64,000 nt of DNA from Streptomyces sp. NRRL F-6676 (GTDB lineage: Bacteria; Actinomycetota; Actinomycetes; Streptomycetales; Streptomycetaceae), in contig NZ_JOHS01000003.1 of the NCBI RefSeq assembly GCF_000725625.1, forward strand, positions 104,765 to 168,764, in the 5' to 3' direction. Under the pieces are notes generated by a model. It worked only from the letters and a program-made list of their open reading frames with translations. It had not been told where the DNA came from and did not search any database. A program made the translations under genes and the position numbers. Below are positions 1 through 8,517 of the stretch, piece after piece (the stretch's first letter is position 1; every line of letters begins with the position of its first letter).

Positions 1-1
1 C

Positions 2-637
2 GAGATCCAGCCCGGCATCGTCGAACGCGTCACCGGCACCCGCACCGCCCGCACCACCGTGCCCGCCGCCTTCAAGGAACTCCAGTCCGTCGTGGACGCC
101 GGCCGCCTCCAGGACCTCGACACCCGCTCCTCCGTGAAACAGGCGCTGTGGGGCCTGGCGGGCGAACTCGGCCTGGTCGCCGTCACCGAGGGCGGCGGCG
201 GACGACGGCGCCGGACCGGCTCCGACCGGGGCGCCCTCTCGCTGCGCCGCCGCACCTCCTCGGACCGGGGCGCGGTCACCCTCGAATTCGCGGGCATGTT
301 CCCCATCGTCCTCGTCGTCATGGCGATCCTCTGGGAGTGCGTGCTCTACGGCTACACGTACTCCCTGGCCGGCAACGCGGCCGACGAGGCGGCCCGCGCG
401 GCCACGGCCGCCTACGCGGTGCGCGGCGACGCCCAGGGCGCCTGCGAGGCGGCGGGCGCCAAGCACCTGCCGGACGCCTGGCAGGGCGCCGACATCGAGT
501 GCTCCCCGTCCGGCTCCCTGATGCGGGCGACCGTACGGGCCGACGTGCCGCTGTTCTTCCCCGGTGTCGACCTCGGCTGGAGCGTCGACGGCACGGCGGG
601 GGCGGCGCTGGAACGGCCGGAGGGGAGCGACGGATGA
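2..637 (+). CDS. TadZ/CpaE-like tail continuous with a TadE-like pseudopilin (partial, 5' end outside)
   Basis: The frame is open to the left edge, so the true start is not in the window. The first ~60 codons (VPAAFKELQSVVDAGR and on) resemble the C-terminal tail of the TadZ/CpaE ATPases that position Tad pili. An arginine-rich linker with two near-copies of SDRGA-x-x-L-x-x-R follows. It leads directly into a TadE-like minor pilin: DRGAVTLEF, then a hydrophobic segment (FPIVLVVMAILW) and a small globular domain. The next gene starts inside its stop codon (ATGA). I infer a TadZ-TadE fusion. The alternative, a separate TadE, would need a start between ~190 and 290 and I see none with a ribosome site. 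Confidence 0.75.
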   Translation, partial: EIQPGIVERVTGTRTARTTVPAAFKELQSVVDAGRLQDLDTRSSVKQALWGLAGELGLVAVTEGGGGRRRRTGSDRGALSLRRRTSSDRGAVTLEFAGMFPIVLVVMAILWECVLYGYTYSLAGNAADEAARAATAAYAVRGDAQGACEAAGAKHLPDAWQGADIECSPSGSLMRATVRADVPLFFPGVDLGWSVDGTAGAALERPEGSDG

Positions 638-1035
638 CGACGCGTACCCTCCGGACGCGCCTCTTACGGGACGCGAAGCGCCACCGACGCCCCTGGAACC
701 GGGACGACCGGGGCGTCTCCATGATCGAGTTCGCCGGCTACCTCCCCGTCCTCCTCGTCATCGGCCTGGCCGCCATCCAGCTCGGCCTCATCGGCTACGG
801 CGTCAACCAGGCGGGCACGGCCGCCCGCGCCGCCGCCCGCGTCGCCTCCCAGCAGGGCGGCGACGGCACGGGCGCCGGCATCGCCGCCGTCAGCGGCTGG
901 CTCGACCCCGACCCCTCCGTACAGCGCGGCACCGACACGACCACCGCCTCGGTCACCGTCCACGTCCCCGCCGTCATCCCGCTCTTCGACGACTTCGACC
1001 TCACCCGCACCGCCACCATGCCCACCGACGACTGA
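634..1035 (+). CDS. TadE-like pilus assembly protein
   Basis: A 133-residue protein starting at an ATG that overlaps the previous stop (ATGA), so probably translationally coupled. A basic N-terminus ending DDRGVSMIEF is followed by a single hydrophobic segment (YLPVLLVIGLAAIQLGLIGY) and a small-residue-rich alpha segment (AGTAARAAARVAS). This is the usual layout of TadE/TadG minor pseudopilins, whose leader is cut by a prepilin peptidase just before the hydrophobic stretch. It lies between another TadE-like domain and the CpaF ATPase, as in actinobacterial tad loci. Confidence 0.8.
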   Translation: MTTRTLRTRLLRDAKRHRRPWNRDDRGVSMIEFAGYLPVLLVIGLAAIQLGLIGYGVNQAGTAARAAARVASQQGGDGTGAGIAAVSGWLDPDPSVQRGTDTTTASVTVHVPAVIPLFDDFDLTRTATMPTDD

Positions 1036-1060
1036 GCCCAGCAGAGAGGAGCTGACCCAT

Positions 1061-2401
1061 ATGAGCCTCCGCTCCCGCCTCGCCGCCCCCGACGACGGCA
1101 AGGCAGCCCGCGAGGACGGCCACCTCGTCGCCGTCTACCGCGCCAAGCTCCTCGAGGAGATCGACCTCGCGGAGATGTCCGGCCTGGCCGCCACCGAGCG
1201 CCGCGCCCGCCTGGAGCGCGTCCTCGGCCACATCATCAGCCGCGAGGGCCCGGTCCTCTCCTCCGCCGAACGCTCCCAGCTCATCCGCCGCGTCGTCGAC
1301 GAGGCGCTCGGCCTCGGCGTCCTCGAACCGCTGCTCGCCGACGCGTCGATCACCGAGATCATGGTCAACGGCCCCGACTCGATCTTCGTCGAGCGGGCCG
1401 GCCGCGTCGAACAGCTCCCGCTCCGCTTCGCCTCCGCCGAGCAGCTGATGCAGACGATCGAACGCATCGTCTCCACCGTCAACCGCCGCGTCGACGAGTC
1501 CACGCCCATGGTCGACGCCCGGCTGCCCACCGGCGAGCGCGTCAACGTGATCATCCCGCCGCTCTCCCTGACCGGCCCCACCCTCACCATCCGCCGCTTC
1601 CCGCGCGCCTACACGCTCCCCGAACTGATCGGCCTCGGCTCGCTCGACGAGCAGATGCTGCTGCTGCTCGCCGCGTTCGTCCGCGCCCGCTTCAACATCA
1701 TCGTCAGCGGCGGCACGGGCACCGGGAAGACGACGCTGCTCAACGCCCTCTCCGAGCTGATCCCCGACCGCGAGCGCATCATCACCATCGAGGACTCCGC
1801 CGAGCTCCAGCTCCAGCAGCAGCACGTGATCCGGCTGGAGTCCCGCCCGCCCAACGTCGAGGGCAAGGGCCGCATCACCATCCGCGACCTGGTCCGCAAC
1901 TCGCTGCGCATGCGCCCCGACCGGATCATCGTCGGCGAGGTCCGCGGCGGCGAGACCCTCGACATGCTCCAGGCGATGTCCACCGGCCACGACGGCTCGC
2001 TCGCCACCGTCCACGCCAACTCCGCGGAGGACGCGCTGATGCGGTTGCAGACCCTCGGCTCCATGTCCGAGGTGATGATCCCCTTCGAGGCGCTCAAAGA
2101 CCAGATCAACTCCGCCGTCGACGTCGTCGTCCAGCTCGCCCGGCACGCCGACGGCTCCCGCAAGATCGTCGAGATCGCCCTCGTCGTCAGCCACGGCCGC
2201 GAACAGTTCCGCATCGCCACGGTCTCCCGCTTCGCCGCCGACCCCCTCACCGCCGACCGGGTCGTCCGGGGCCGCTACGAACACCTGCCGCTGCCCCGCG
2301 AGGTCGCGGAGAAGCTGTACGTCGCGGGCGAGCCGCTCCCCCCGGCGTACGGGGTCGCGGACGCGCTCGACGTACGCAACATCAGGCAGGCACTCGGATG
2401 A
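1061..2401 (+). CDS. cpaF: TadA/CpaF-family secretion ATPase
   Basis: A 446-residue type II/IV secretion ATPase that powers Tad pilus assembly at the inner face of the membrane. Walker A is GGTGTGKTT at residues 217-225. It is followed by IEDSAELQ (Asp/Glu box), RMRPDRIIVGEVRGGE (Walker B region) and the His-box TGHDGSLATVHAN, all in family order. An N-terminal helical domain precedes ITEIMVNGPDSIFVE. Length is normal. The ATG has AGGAG about nine bases upstream. It is followed by the two TadB/TadC platform proteins. Confidence 0.95.
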   Translation: MSLRSRLAAPDDGKAAREDGHLVAVYRAKLLEEIDLAEMSGLAATERRARLERVLGHIISREGPVLSSAERSQLIRRVVDEALGLGVLEPLLADASITEIMVNGPDSIFVERAGRVEQLPLRFASAEQLMQTIERIVSTVNRRVDESTPMVDARLPTGERVNVIIPPLSLTGPTLTIRRFPRAYTLPELIGLGSLDEQMLLLLAAFVRARFNIIVSGGTGTGKTTLLNALSELIPDRERIITIEDSAELQLQQQHVIRLESRPPNVEGKGRITIRDLVRNSLRMRPDRIIVGEVRGGETLDMLQAMSTGHDGSLATVHANSAEDALMRLQTLGSMSEVMIPFEALKDQINSAVDVVVQLARHADGSRKIVEIALVVSHGREQFRIATVSRFAADPLTADRVVRGRYEHLPLPREVAEKLYVAGEPLPPAYGVADALDVRNIRQALG

Positions 2402-2435
2402 CACTCGCCCTTTCGGCTCCCCGGAGGTGCCGGCC

Positions 2436-3383
2436 ATGAACAACCAGGCGCTCCTCGCCCTCGGCGCCACCGTCCTCGGCGGCACGCTCGCCGTCGCCGG
2501 CGTCCACGCGTACGCCTCCGGGCGCGCCCAGCGCCGCGCCCTGGAGGACCGGCTCGCCGGACCCGGCAGCGGCCCGCCGCGCACGGCCTCGGGCCGCGTT
2601 CGCCACTTCACCGGCGTCGACCGGCGGGTCCGCCGCACCCGCCTCGGGCGCGCGGTCCACCTCCGGCTGACGACCACGGGGCTCGACCTGACGGCCGGCG
2701 AGTTCGTCACCTACGTGACATTCGTCGTCGTCGCCCTCTGGCTGATCGCGGCCGCCGCCCTCGCCCCGTTCTTCGGCCCGATCGCCGCCCTGATCGGCGT
2801 GTGGAGCGCGGTCGTCTTCCTCAACTGGCAGCGCCAGAAACGCATCGAGGCGTTCATCAACCAGCTCCCCGACGTCGCCCGCCTCCTCGCCAACGCCACC
2901 GCCGCCGGACTCGCCCTGCGCACCGCGCTCGCCATGGCCGCCGAGGAACTGGAGGCCCCCGCGGGCGAGGAACTGGCCCGGGTCGCCGACCAGCTCAGCC
3001 TGGGCCGCACCATCGACGACGCCCTCGGCGAGCTCGCCGAGCGGCTGCCCTCGCGCGAGCTGATCGTCCTCGTCACCACCCTCGTCCTGTCCAACCGGGC
3101 CGGCGGCTCCGTCGTCAGCTCGCTGCGCAACCTCACCCAGACCCTGGAGGACCGCAAGGAGACCCGCCGCGAGGTGCGCACCATGCTCTCCGAGGTCAAC
3201 GCCACCGCCTTCACCGTGCCGATGCTGGGCCTCGGCTCCCTCGTCCTGGTGAACTCCTCGAACGAGGGCGCCCTCGCCCGCGTCACCGGCTCCCCGATCG
3301 GCCAGGCGCTGGTGCTGATCTCCCTCGGCCTCTACACCGTCGGCTTCTTCGTCATCCGCCGCCTCGGCCGGATCGAAGTCTGA
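2436..3383 (+). CDS. tadB: TadB-like type II secretion F-family membrane protein
   Basis: A 315-residue inner-membrane platform protein for the Tad pilus. It has an N-terminal membrane segment, a paired central hydrophobic region (VTFVVVALWLIAAAALAPFF and on), the cytoplasmic T2SSF domain (LPDVARLLANATAAGLALRTAL, RELIVLVTTLVLSNRAGGSV), and a last membrane segment before the C-terminus. I prefer the ATG at 2436, eight bases after GGAGG, over the in-frame GTG at 2427, which overlaps that ribosome site. Confidence 0.9.
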   Translation: MNNQALLALGATVLGGTLAVAGVHAYASGRAQRRALEDRLAGPGSGPPRTASGRVRHFTGVDRRVRRTRLGRAVHLRLTTTGLDLTAGEFVTYVTFVVVALWLIAAAALAPFFGPIAALIGVWSAVVFLNWQRQKRIEAFINQLPDVARLLANATAAGLALRTALAMAAEELEAPAGEELARVADQLSLGRTIDDALGELAERLPSRELIVLVTTLVLSNRAGGSVVSSLRNLTQTLEDRKETRREVRTMLSEVNATAFTVPMLGLGSLVLVNSSNEGALARVTGSPIGQALVLISLGLYTVGFFVIRRLGRIEV

Positions 3384-3403
3384 GGAAAGGGACCGAACAG
3401 GCC

Positions 3404-4294
3404 ATGCTGCCCCTGCTCCTCGCGCTCCTGACGGCCGCGTCCGTCGCCGGTGTCCTGCTCGGCATCCGCATGATCCGCGCGGAGGCCAAGCTCCCCACCG
3501 ACCTCGCGCTCGCCCTGGAGATCGGCGCCACCCGCGTCTCCGCGGCGGGCTCCGCCGTCGACCGCCTCGGCATGCGGTTCGCCCCCCTCGTCCTGCGCCT
3601 GATGGGCCCCCGCCGCACCGACGCCAAACGCCGCCGCATCGACATGGCGGGCAACCCCGGCGGCCTCACCCTCAACCGCTACGCCGCCCGCCGCGCCGTC
3701 TACGGCTTCTTCGGCGCGTTCATGGGCCTGGTCTTCCTCACCACCGGCCACCCGCTGATCGCGCTCGCCACCCTCGCCTTCGGCCTGCTCGCCGCCGACG
3801 CCCTCATCTGGCAGGCCATCCGCGACCGCAAGGACGTCATCGACCGCACCCTGCCCGACTTCCTCGACGTCCTCGCCGTCGTCGTCTCCGCGGGCCTCGG
3901 CTTCCGCCAGGCGCTGGACCGCGTCGCCGACAAGTACGAGGGCCCCTGGGCCGACGAACTCCGCATCACCCTGCGCCAGATGGACATGGGCGTCAGCCGC
4001 CGCCAGGCCTTCGACGAACTGCGCCGCCGCAACAGCTCCGAACAGGTCGCCCAGTTCGTCTCGGCGCTCCAGCAGGGCGAGGAACTCGGCTCCCCGATCG
4101 CCGAGACGCTCATCCAGCTCGCCACGGACATGCGCCGCACCGACGCCCAGAACGCCCGCCGCCGCGCCGCCAAGACCATCCCCAAGGCCACGATGGTCAC
4201 CCTGGTCTTTATGCTCCCGGCCACGATGATCCTCATCGCCACCGGCATGTTCCTGGGCTCCGGCACGAACTTCGGCTCGATCCTGGGGCGCTGA
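3404..4294 (+). CDS. tadC: TadC-like type II secretion F-family membrane protein
   Basis: A 296-residue second platform protein, paralogous to the preceding TadB. It has an N-terminal membrane helix (MLPLLLALLTAASVAGVLLG), a central pair of hydrophobic segments, the T2SSF core (DRTLPDFLDVLAVVVSAGLGFRQAL; RRQAFDELRRRNSSEQV) and a C-terminal membrane segment. GGAAAGG lies upstream of the ATG. TadB and TadC normally form the inner-membrane complex through which CpaF acts on pilin. The stop is one base before the start of the sensor kinase, so the regulators are probably in the same transcript. Confidence 0.9.
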   Translation: MLPLLLALLTAASVAGVLLGIRMIRAEAKLPTDLALALEIGATRVSAAGSAVDRLGMRFAPLVLRLMGPRRTDAKRRRIDMAGNPGGLTLNRYAARRAVYGFFGAFMGLVFLTTGHPLIALATLAFGLLAADALIWQAIRDRKDVIDRTLPDFLDVLAVVVSAGLGFRQALDRVADKYEGPWADELRITLRQMDMGVSRRQAFDELRRRNSSEQVAQFVSALQQGEELGSPIAETLIQLATDMRRTDAQNARRRAAKTIPKATMVTLVFMLPATMILIATGMFLGSGTNFGSILGR

Positions 4295-4295
4295 G

Positions 4296-5573
4296 ATGAC
4301 CACGCCGCACACCAGGGGCTACCTGGAGGACGACGCCCCCGCCCCGCCCACCCTCCGCCTCCAACTGGGCGCCCTGCAAACCCTGTGCCGCCAGACCTTC
4401 GCCGTCCGCCTGGCCGCCCTGCTCGTCGGCACGCCCTTCGCTCTCGCCCACACCACCACCGGCGCCCCCCGCTACGCGGCCCTCGCCGCCGGGGTCCTCG
4501 GCAGCACCGCCTCGTACGCCATGCTCCGCGACTGGCACCGCTTCGGCCCCCGGGTCCTCGCCCACCCGAGCCTCATGGCCCTGGACCTCCTCTTCGTGGC
4601 CACCCTCCTCCTCACCGCCTCCCCGGCCTCCCCCCTGGCCTACGCCACCGTGTGCACCCCCCTGCTCTCCGGCCTCCTCTACGGCCGGCGCGGCACCGGC
4701 GTCTTCACCGGGCTGCAACTGATCGTCCTCGTCACCGTCTTCCGCGCCTGGTCCCACCACCCCGGCGCCGGCGCCAACACCGCGCTCCTCGCCGGCTTCT
4801 GCGTCGCCGCCGGCATCATCGGCGTGACCCTGCGCAACCTGGTGTTCCGCTTCGGCGCGGCCGGCCAGGCCCTGGCCGAGGTCAACGCCCGCCTCGCCGT
4901 CGCGGAGGCGGTCGCCTCCGAACGCGTCCGCCTGGCCCGCGAGATGCACGACTCGGTGGCGAAGACCCTGCACGGCCTGGCCTTCACGGCAGAGGCCCTG
5001 GCGACGTCGGCGGACCGGGCCGACCCGGGAACCCTGAAACACCAGGCAGCCCTGGTGGCCGCCGCCGCCCGCCGGGCCGCCACGGAATCCCGCCACGTCC
5101 TGACGGACCTGCGCGCCCGCACGGACACGCACGCACCGACGGACCTGGCAGCGGAACTGAGGTCGTACGCGACGGACTTCACGACCCGCACCTCCCTCCG
5201 CACCACCCTGGACCTCACCGCACACCCGCCTCTCCCCCCGTCCGCGATCCACCACCTCCTGGCCCTCACCTCCGAGGCCCTGGAGAACGTCCGCCGCCAC
5301 GCCCACGCCACCCACGTACACCTGACCCTGGGGACATCCGCACCCGGCGGCCTCCTCCTCCGCATCGAGGACGACGGCACCGGCATCCCGCACCCGGAGC
5401 GCTCCCTGTCCGACCTGACGCATTCCGGCCACTTCGGCCTGCTGGGCATGGCGGAACGCGCCCAGGCGCTGGGCGGCGAACTCGACCTCACCCGCCTGCC
5501 CCAGGGCGGCACGAGAGTCGAGCTCCGCGCCCCCGCGCCCTTCGCCCCACAGAAGGAGGCCGCACATGCCTGA
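4296..5573 (+). CDS. NarL-type system sensor histidine kinase
   Basis: A 425-residue membrane kinase. Residues ~35-190 form several hydrophobic segments. A HisKA_3 dimerisation domain follows with the phospho-acceptor in REMHDSVAKTLHGL (His218), then an HATPase domain with N box EALENVRRHA, G1 box EDDGTG and GLLGMAERA. It overlaps the response regulator by eight bases and follows tadC directly, so I infer that it controls, or is co-expressed with, pilus assembly. The signal it senses cannot be read from the sequence. Confidence 0.9.
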   Translation: MTTPHTRGYLEDDAPAPPTLRLQLGALQTLCRQTFAVRLAALLVGTPFALAHTTTGAPRYAALAAGVLGSTASYAMLRDWHRFGPRVLAHPSLMALDLLFVATLLLTASPASPLAYATVCTPLLSGLLYGRRGTGVFTGLQLIVLVTVFRAWSHHPGAGANTALLAGFCVAAGIIGVTLRNLVFRFGAAGQALAEVNARLAVAEAVASERVRLAREMHDSVAKTLHGLAFTAEALATSADRADPGTLKHQAALVAAAARRAATESRHVLTDLRARTDTHAPTDLAAELRSYATDFTTRTSLRTTLDLTAHPPLPPSAIHHLLALTSEALENVRRHAHATHVHLTLGTSAPGGLLLRIEDDGTGIPHPERSLSDLTHSGHFGLLGMAERAQALGGELDLTRLPQGGTRVELRAPAPFAPQKEAAHA

Positions 5574-6300
5574 CCAGGCACGACCCCTACGGGTACTGGT
5601 GGCCGACGACAACCCGGTCGTCCGGGCGGGCCTGACCGCACTGCTCGACGCACACCCCGGCATCGAGGTCGTCGCGGCGGCCCCCGACGGCGCCCAAGCC
5701 CTGACCCTCGCCGCCCGTCACCGCCCGGACGTCGTCCTCCTGGACGCCCGCATGCCGGGCACCGACGGCCTCACGGCCCTGCCGGAGCTGGCCCGGCTGG
5801 CCCCGGTCCTGATGGTCACGTACAGCACGGAACCCGAGGTCATGCGGGAGGCCGCCCGTCGGGGCGCGAGCGGCTACCTGGTCCACGGCGGGTTCACGAC
5901 CCCGGAACTGATCGACGCGGTGAGGACGGCGGGGGCGACGGGCCGGGGTTCCGGCCCCCCTGTCCGGTCTTCACCCCCGCCCCCTCCCGAACCGAGCGAT
6001 TTCCCTTCGCAGCTGCAACCGCCCGTGGCACAGTCGTCGAAGGCACGCTTCGCCCGGGCGACCGCTTCCGGCCGCCGCCCGCCCGACCACCGGGACTTCG
6101 GGCTGAGCTCACGGGAGGTGGAGGTCATGGATCTCATCGCGTCCGGCATGAACAACCGCCAGATCGCCGCCGCCTGCTTCATCAGCGAGAAGACGGTGAA
6201 GAACCACATCAACCGCATCTTCGCGAAACTGCACAGCGCCTCCCGCAGCGAAGCGATCGCCCACTGGCTCGGCACGGCCCACCAGGGATGGCCGGCATGA
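5566..6300 (+). CDS. NarL/LuxR-family response regulator
   Basis: A 244-residue partner of the preceding kinase. The N-terminal receiver has the acidic pair D14-D15, phospho-acceptor D60 (LLDARMPG) and switch residue T85. The usual conserved Lys of the GYLLK motif is His107 (GYLVHG). A proline-rich linker of ~50 residues (SSPPPPPEPSDFPS), longer than usual, leads to a C-terminal LuxR helix-turn-helix (LSSREVEVMDLIASGMNN; ISEKTVKNHINRIFAKL). The start overlaps the kinase gene, which suggests translational coupling. Confidence 0.9.
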   Translation: MPDQARPLRVLVADDNPVVRAGLTALLDAHPGIEVVAAAPDGAQALTLAARHRPDVVLLDARMPGTDGLTALPELARLAPVLMVTYSTEPEVMREAARRGASGYLVHGGFTTPELIDAVRTAGATGRGSGPPVRSSPPPPPEPSDFPSQLQPPVAQSSKARFARATASGRRPPDHRDFGLSSREVEVMDLIASGMNNRQIAAACFISEKTVKNHINRIFAKLHSASRSEAIAHWLGTAHQGWPA

Positions 6301-6405
6301 CCCCACGCCCCTACGGAAGTTGGGCCCCCGGACCCACTCAAAGTAGACGCCTTCTCACGTACGGTGTCGACGTCGGCTGTGCCACGGTACGGGAGGGCAG
6401 GGGTG

Positions 6406-6606
6406 ATGAGCCGCTTCACCAGCTGGAGGAAGACGGTTGTCTCCCGCATGCGGGGGGCAGGGCGGGACGCGGGGGCGGGGTTCGTGGAGTATGCGGGCCT
6501 GATGATCATCATTGCGGGGATTTTCACGCTGATCGACAGCCTGGGCCTGGATGGTCTCATCTCGACCGCGATCTTGAACGCCGTCCAGGACGTCATCGGC
6601 GGCTGA
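6406..6606 (+). CDS. Flp-type pilin (small major pilin)
   Basis: A 66-residue protein with the hallmark of Tad pilins: a short basic leader, then G|AGFVEYAGLM, with Glu at +5 and Tyr at +6 of the mature form, followed by one hydrophobic helix (IIIAGIFTLIDSLGLDGL). The start is the ATG at 6406, preceded by GGGAGG; an in-frame GTG sits directly before it. It lies just after the regulator pair and before a TadG-like gene that starts at its stop codon. This is probably the pilus subunit of the locus. Confidence 0.85.
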   Translation: MSRFTSWRKTVVSRMRGAGRDAGAGFVEYAGLMIIIAGIFTLIDSLGLDGLISTAILNAVQDVIGG

Positions 6607-7208
6607 CGGCTGCGGCGCGGAGCGACCGAGGGCAGATCCTTCCGCTCTACATCTGGTTGACGGCGATTTTGCTCCTCGCAGCTCTCGTCTTCTTCGTCTT
6701 CGCCCAGGCGGCGTCCGCACGTAACGGAGCCCAGTCCGCCGCGGACGCCGCCGCGCTGGCAGCCGCGCAGGACGCCCGTGACGAGCTGATGCACCGGCTG
6801 GGAGCCGACATAGGCACGGACGAGGGCTGGCTCGACTGGCTGGACGGCGATCTGCCGAACGACGCGGGGGCCGGCGCCGCCGCACAGGAACTGGCGGCCC
6901 AGAACGACTCGACCGTCCAGGGCGGAGCCCAGCCGGTCATGCGCGACGGCTACCCCGGCTTCGAGGTGGCCGTACAGACGAACTACACCGTGGGCGACTC
7001 GATCATCCCCGGCACCGAGGGACAGCACGCCCGCGCCCACGCCGTGGCGGTCATCCAGCCGCGGTGCGACTTCGCTCTCGACGCCGACCCCAAGAAACCC
7101 GTGGAACTGGACTGCGACGGCCAGACGGTGAACATCGATCCCACCGATTTCGAACCGGACGACCTCCCGGACGCGTCCGTGCTGTTCTCCGTACATCTGG
7201 CCGAGTGA
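6603..7208 (+). CDS. TadG-like pilus assembly protein, probable CTG start
   Basis: A 201-residue protein. The N-terminus reads TAAARSDRGQILPLYIW followed by a hydrophobic helix and ARNGAQSAADAAALAAA, typical of TadG-like proteins (Flp pilus-assembly N-terminal domain), then ~140 residues of extracytoplasmic domain. No ATG or GTG in this frame lies at a sensible place. A CTG at 6603 overlaps the pilin stop (CTGA) just as ATGA overlaps occur elsewhere in the locus, with AGGA upstream. I therefore take CTG as the start, with coupling to the pilin. A start further upstream would overlap the whole pilin gene. Confidence 0.75.
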   Translation: MTAAARSDRGQILPLYIWLTAILLLAALVFFVFAQAASARNGAQSAADAAALAAAQDARDELMHRLGADIGTDEGWLDWLDGDLPNDAGAGAAAQELAAQNDSTVQGGAQPVMRDGYPGFEVAVQTNYTVGDSIIPGTEGQHARAHAVAVIQPRCDFALDADPKKPVELDCDGQTVNIDPTDFEPDDLPDASVLFSVHLAE

Positions 7209-7223
7209 AAGGAACGCGTACCG

Positions 7224-7817
7224 ATGACGTACCGGCACACCAGGAAGGGCCGCAGGGCGCTGAGCGCGGTGGCGATCACGGCTGGGCTGCTCCTCACGGT
7301 GGCCGGCTGCGGTGGGGGAGGGGACAGCGACTCCGACAAGGGAGCGACATCGTCGTCGGTTCCGGCCAAGAGCAAGGAAAGCGGAGGCGGTGGTGAGGAG
7401 ACGCAGGAGTCCTCGGACTCGGTCCTCGCCGAAGTGAAGGGCGAAAACGGGATCACCCTTGCGGTCACGTCCGCGAAACGTGACGACGGCGGGTTCGTGA
7501 CCGTCGAGGGTACGGTCACCAACAACACGGACAACACATGGATCGCGGCAAGTTGGCGAGGAGACGAGCGAGAGCTGGCCAAGAACGGGGCATCCATCGC
7601 AGGCGCCACCTTGATCGATCCACAGGGCAAGAAGAAGTACCTCATCCTGCGGGACACCTCGGGGCGTTGCTTGTGCACGCAGTTCACCGGCGGCGTACGG
7701 CAGGGAGAGACCTCGACCTGGTTTGCCCAATTCCCCGCCCCACCCGAGGACACCACGAAGGTCGACTTCCAGGTGGGCTCCATGCCCCCCGCCTCCATCG
7801 AGATCTCCGAGGGGTGA
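7224..7817 (+). CDS. putative lipoprotein
   Basis: A 197-residue secreted protein. The basic N-terminus and hydrophobic core end in a lipobox (LLTVAGC), then a Gly/Ser/Asp-rich linker of ~45 residues and one folded domain (EVKGENGITLAVTSAKRDDGGF) that looks like a beta-sandwich with two cysteines (GRCLCTQF). GAAAGGA lies before the ATG. It is three bases upstream of the OmpA-domain gene and in the pilus cluster, so it may help anchor or assemble the pilus at the cell surface. I do not recognise a more precise family. Confidence 0.7.
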   Translation: MTYRHTRKGRRALSAVAITAGLLLTVAGCGGGGDSDSDKGATSSSVPAKSKESGGGGEETQESSDSVLAEVKGENGITLAVTSAKRDDGGFVTVEGTVTNNTDNTWIAASWRGDERELAKNGASIAGATLIDPQGKKKYLILRDTSGRCLCTQFTGGVRQGETSTWFAQFPAPPEDTTKVDFQVGSMPPASIEISEG

Positions 7818-7820
7818 CCC

Positions 7821-8462
7821 GTGGCCACCGTCCTGAGCGGTACGACAGTCGCCCTCCTCACCGCACTGGCCCTCTCCGCACCGACGCCCGCCCTCGCGGA
7901 CGGCGGTGATCCGAGCCGGCCGCCCGGTACCGTCACCACCTCCCCGCCCCCCACGGTCGACCCGAACAGCCCGGGCCTCAAGCTCGCCGACGGAGCCACG
8001 CTGGCCGCCGCCAAGGTGCTGGACATCAAGTCCGTCGTGGAGGACCTCGGCGGCGAGGAGCGACGCGAGGACACCAACGAGAACGTCACCTTCGCGCTCC
8101 AGGCGGAGGTGCTGTTCCCCAAGGACAGCCCGAAGCTGAACCCCGAGGCCCGCTCCCGGATCGACGCGATCGCCACCGAGATCAAGAAGCAGAACGCGCA
8201 GGCCGTCCGCGTCTTCGGTTTCACCGACAACCTCGGCTCGTACGCCCACGGCCTGGTCCTCTCCAAACGCCGCGCGGAGGCCGTCCACGACGAACTGGCC
8301 TCCCACCTCGACGGCGACGTCACCTTCGAGGTACGCGGCTACAGCGAGGACTACCCGATCGCCGACAACACGTCCGAACAGGGCCGCCGCAAGAACCGCC
8401 GAGTGGAGGTGTCCTTCCCCCGCAGCGACTCGACGTCGGACGACCCCGGCACGGTGTCGTAG
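7821..8462 (+). CDS. OmpA-family domain protein (secreted)
   Basis: A 213-residue protein with a signal peptide (ALLTALALSAPTPALA), a Pro/Ser/Thr linker and a C-terminal OmpA-like domain. The domain runs from FALQAEVLFPKDSPKLNPEA through VRVFGFTDNLGS and LSKRRAEAVHDEL to QGRRKNRRVEV, the last being the arginine-containing peptidoglycan-contact motif. OmpA domains bind peptidoglycan non-covalently. Here it would tether a partner, plausibly the adjacent lipoprotein or pilus parts, to the wall. The GTG start lies just after the lipoprotein stop, so the two are co-translated. Confidence 0.85.
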   Translation: MATVLSGTTVALLTALALSAPTPALADGGDPSRPPGTVTTSPPPTVDPNSPGLKLADGATLAAAKVLDIKSVVEDLGGEERREDTNENVTFALQAEVLFPKDSPKLNPEARSRIDAIATEIKKQNAQAVRVFGFTDNLGSYAHGLVLSKRRAEAVHDELASHLDGDVTFEVRGYSEDYPIADNTSEQGRRKNRRVEVSFPRSDSTSDDPGTVS

Positions 8463-8517
8463 CCGGGGAAGAAAACCAGTCGCCCACCCCCACTTCCCAC
8501 TGACACCATCACCCTCC

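Noticed and set aside
1001..2710. 569-codon minus-strand frame across the cpaF gene
   Set aside because: Antisense shadow of a strongly supported ATPase gene, with low-complexity Val/Asp/Gly/Glu composition.
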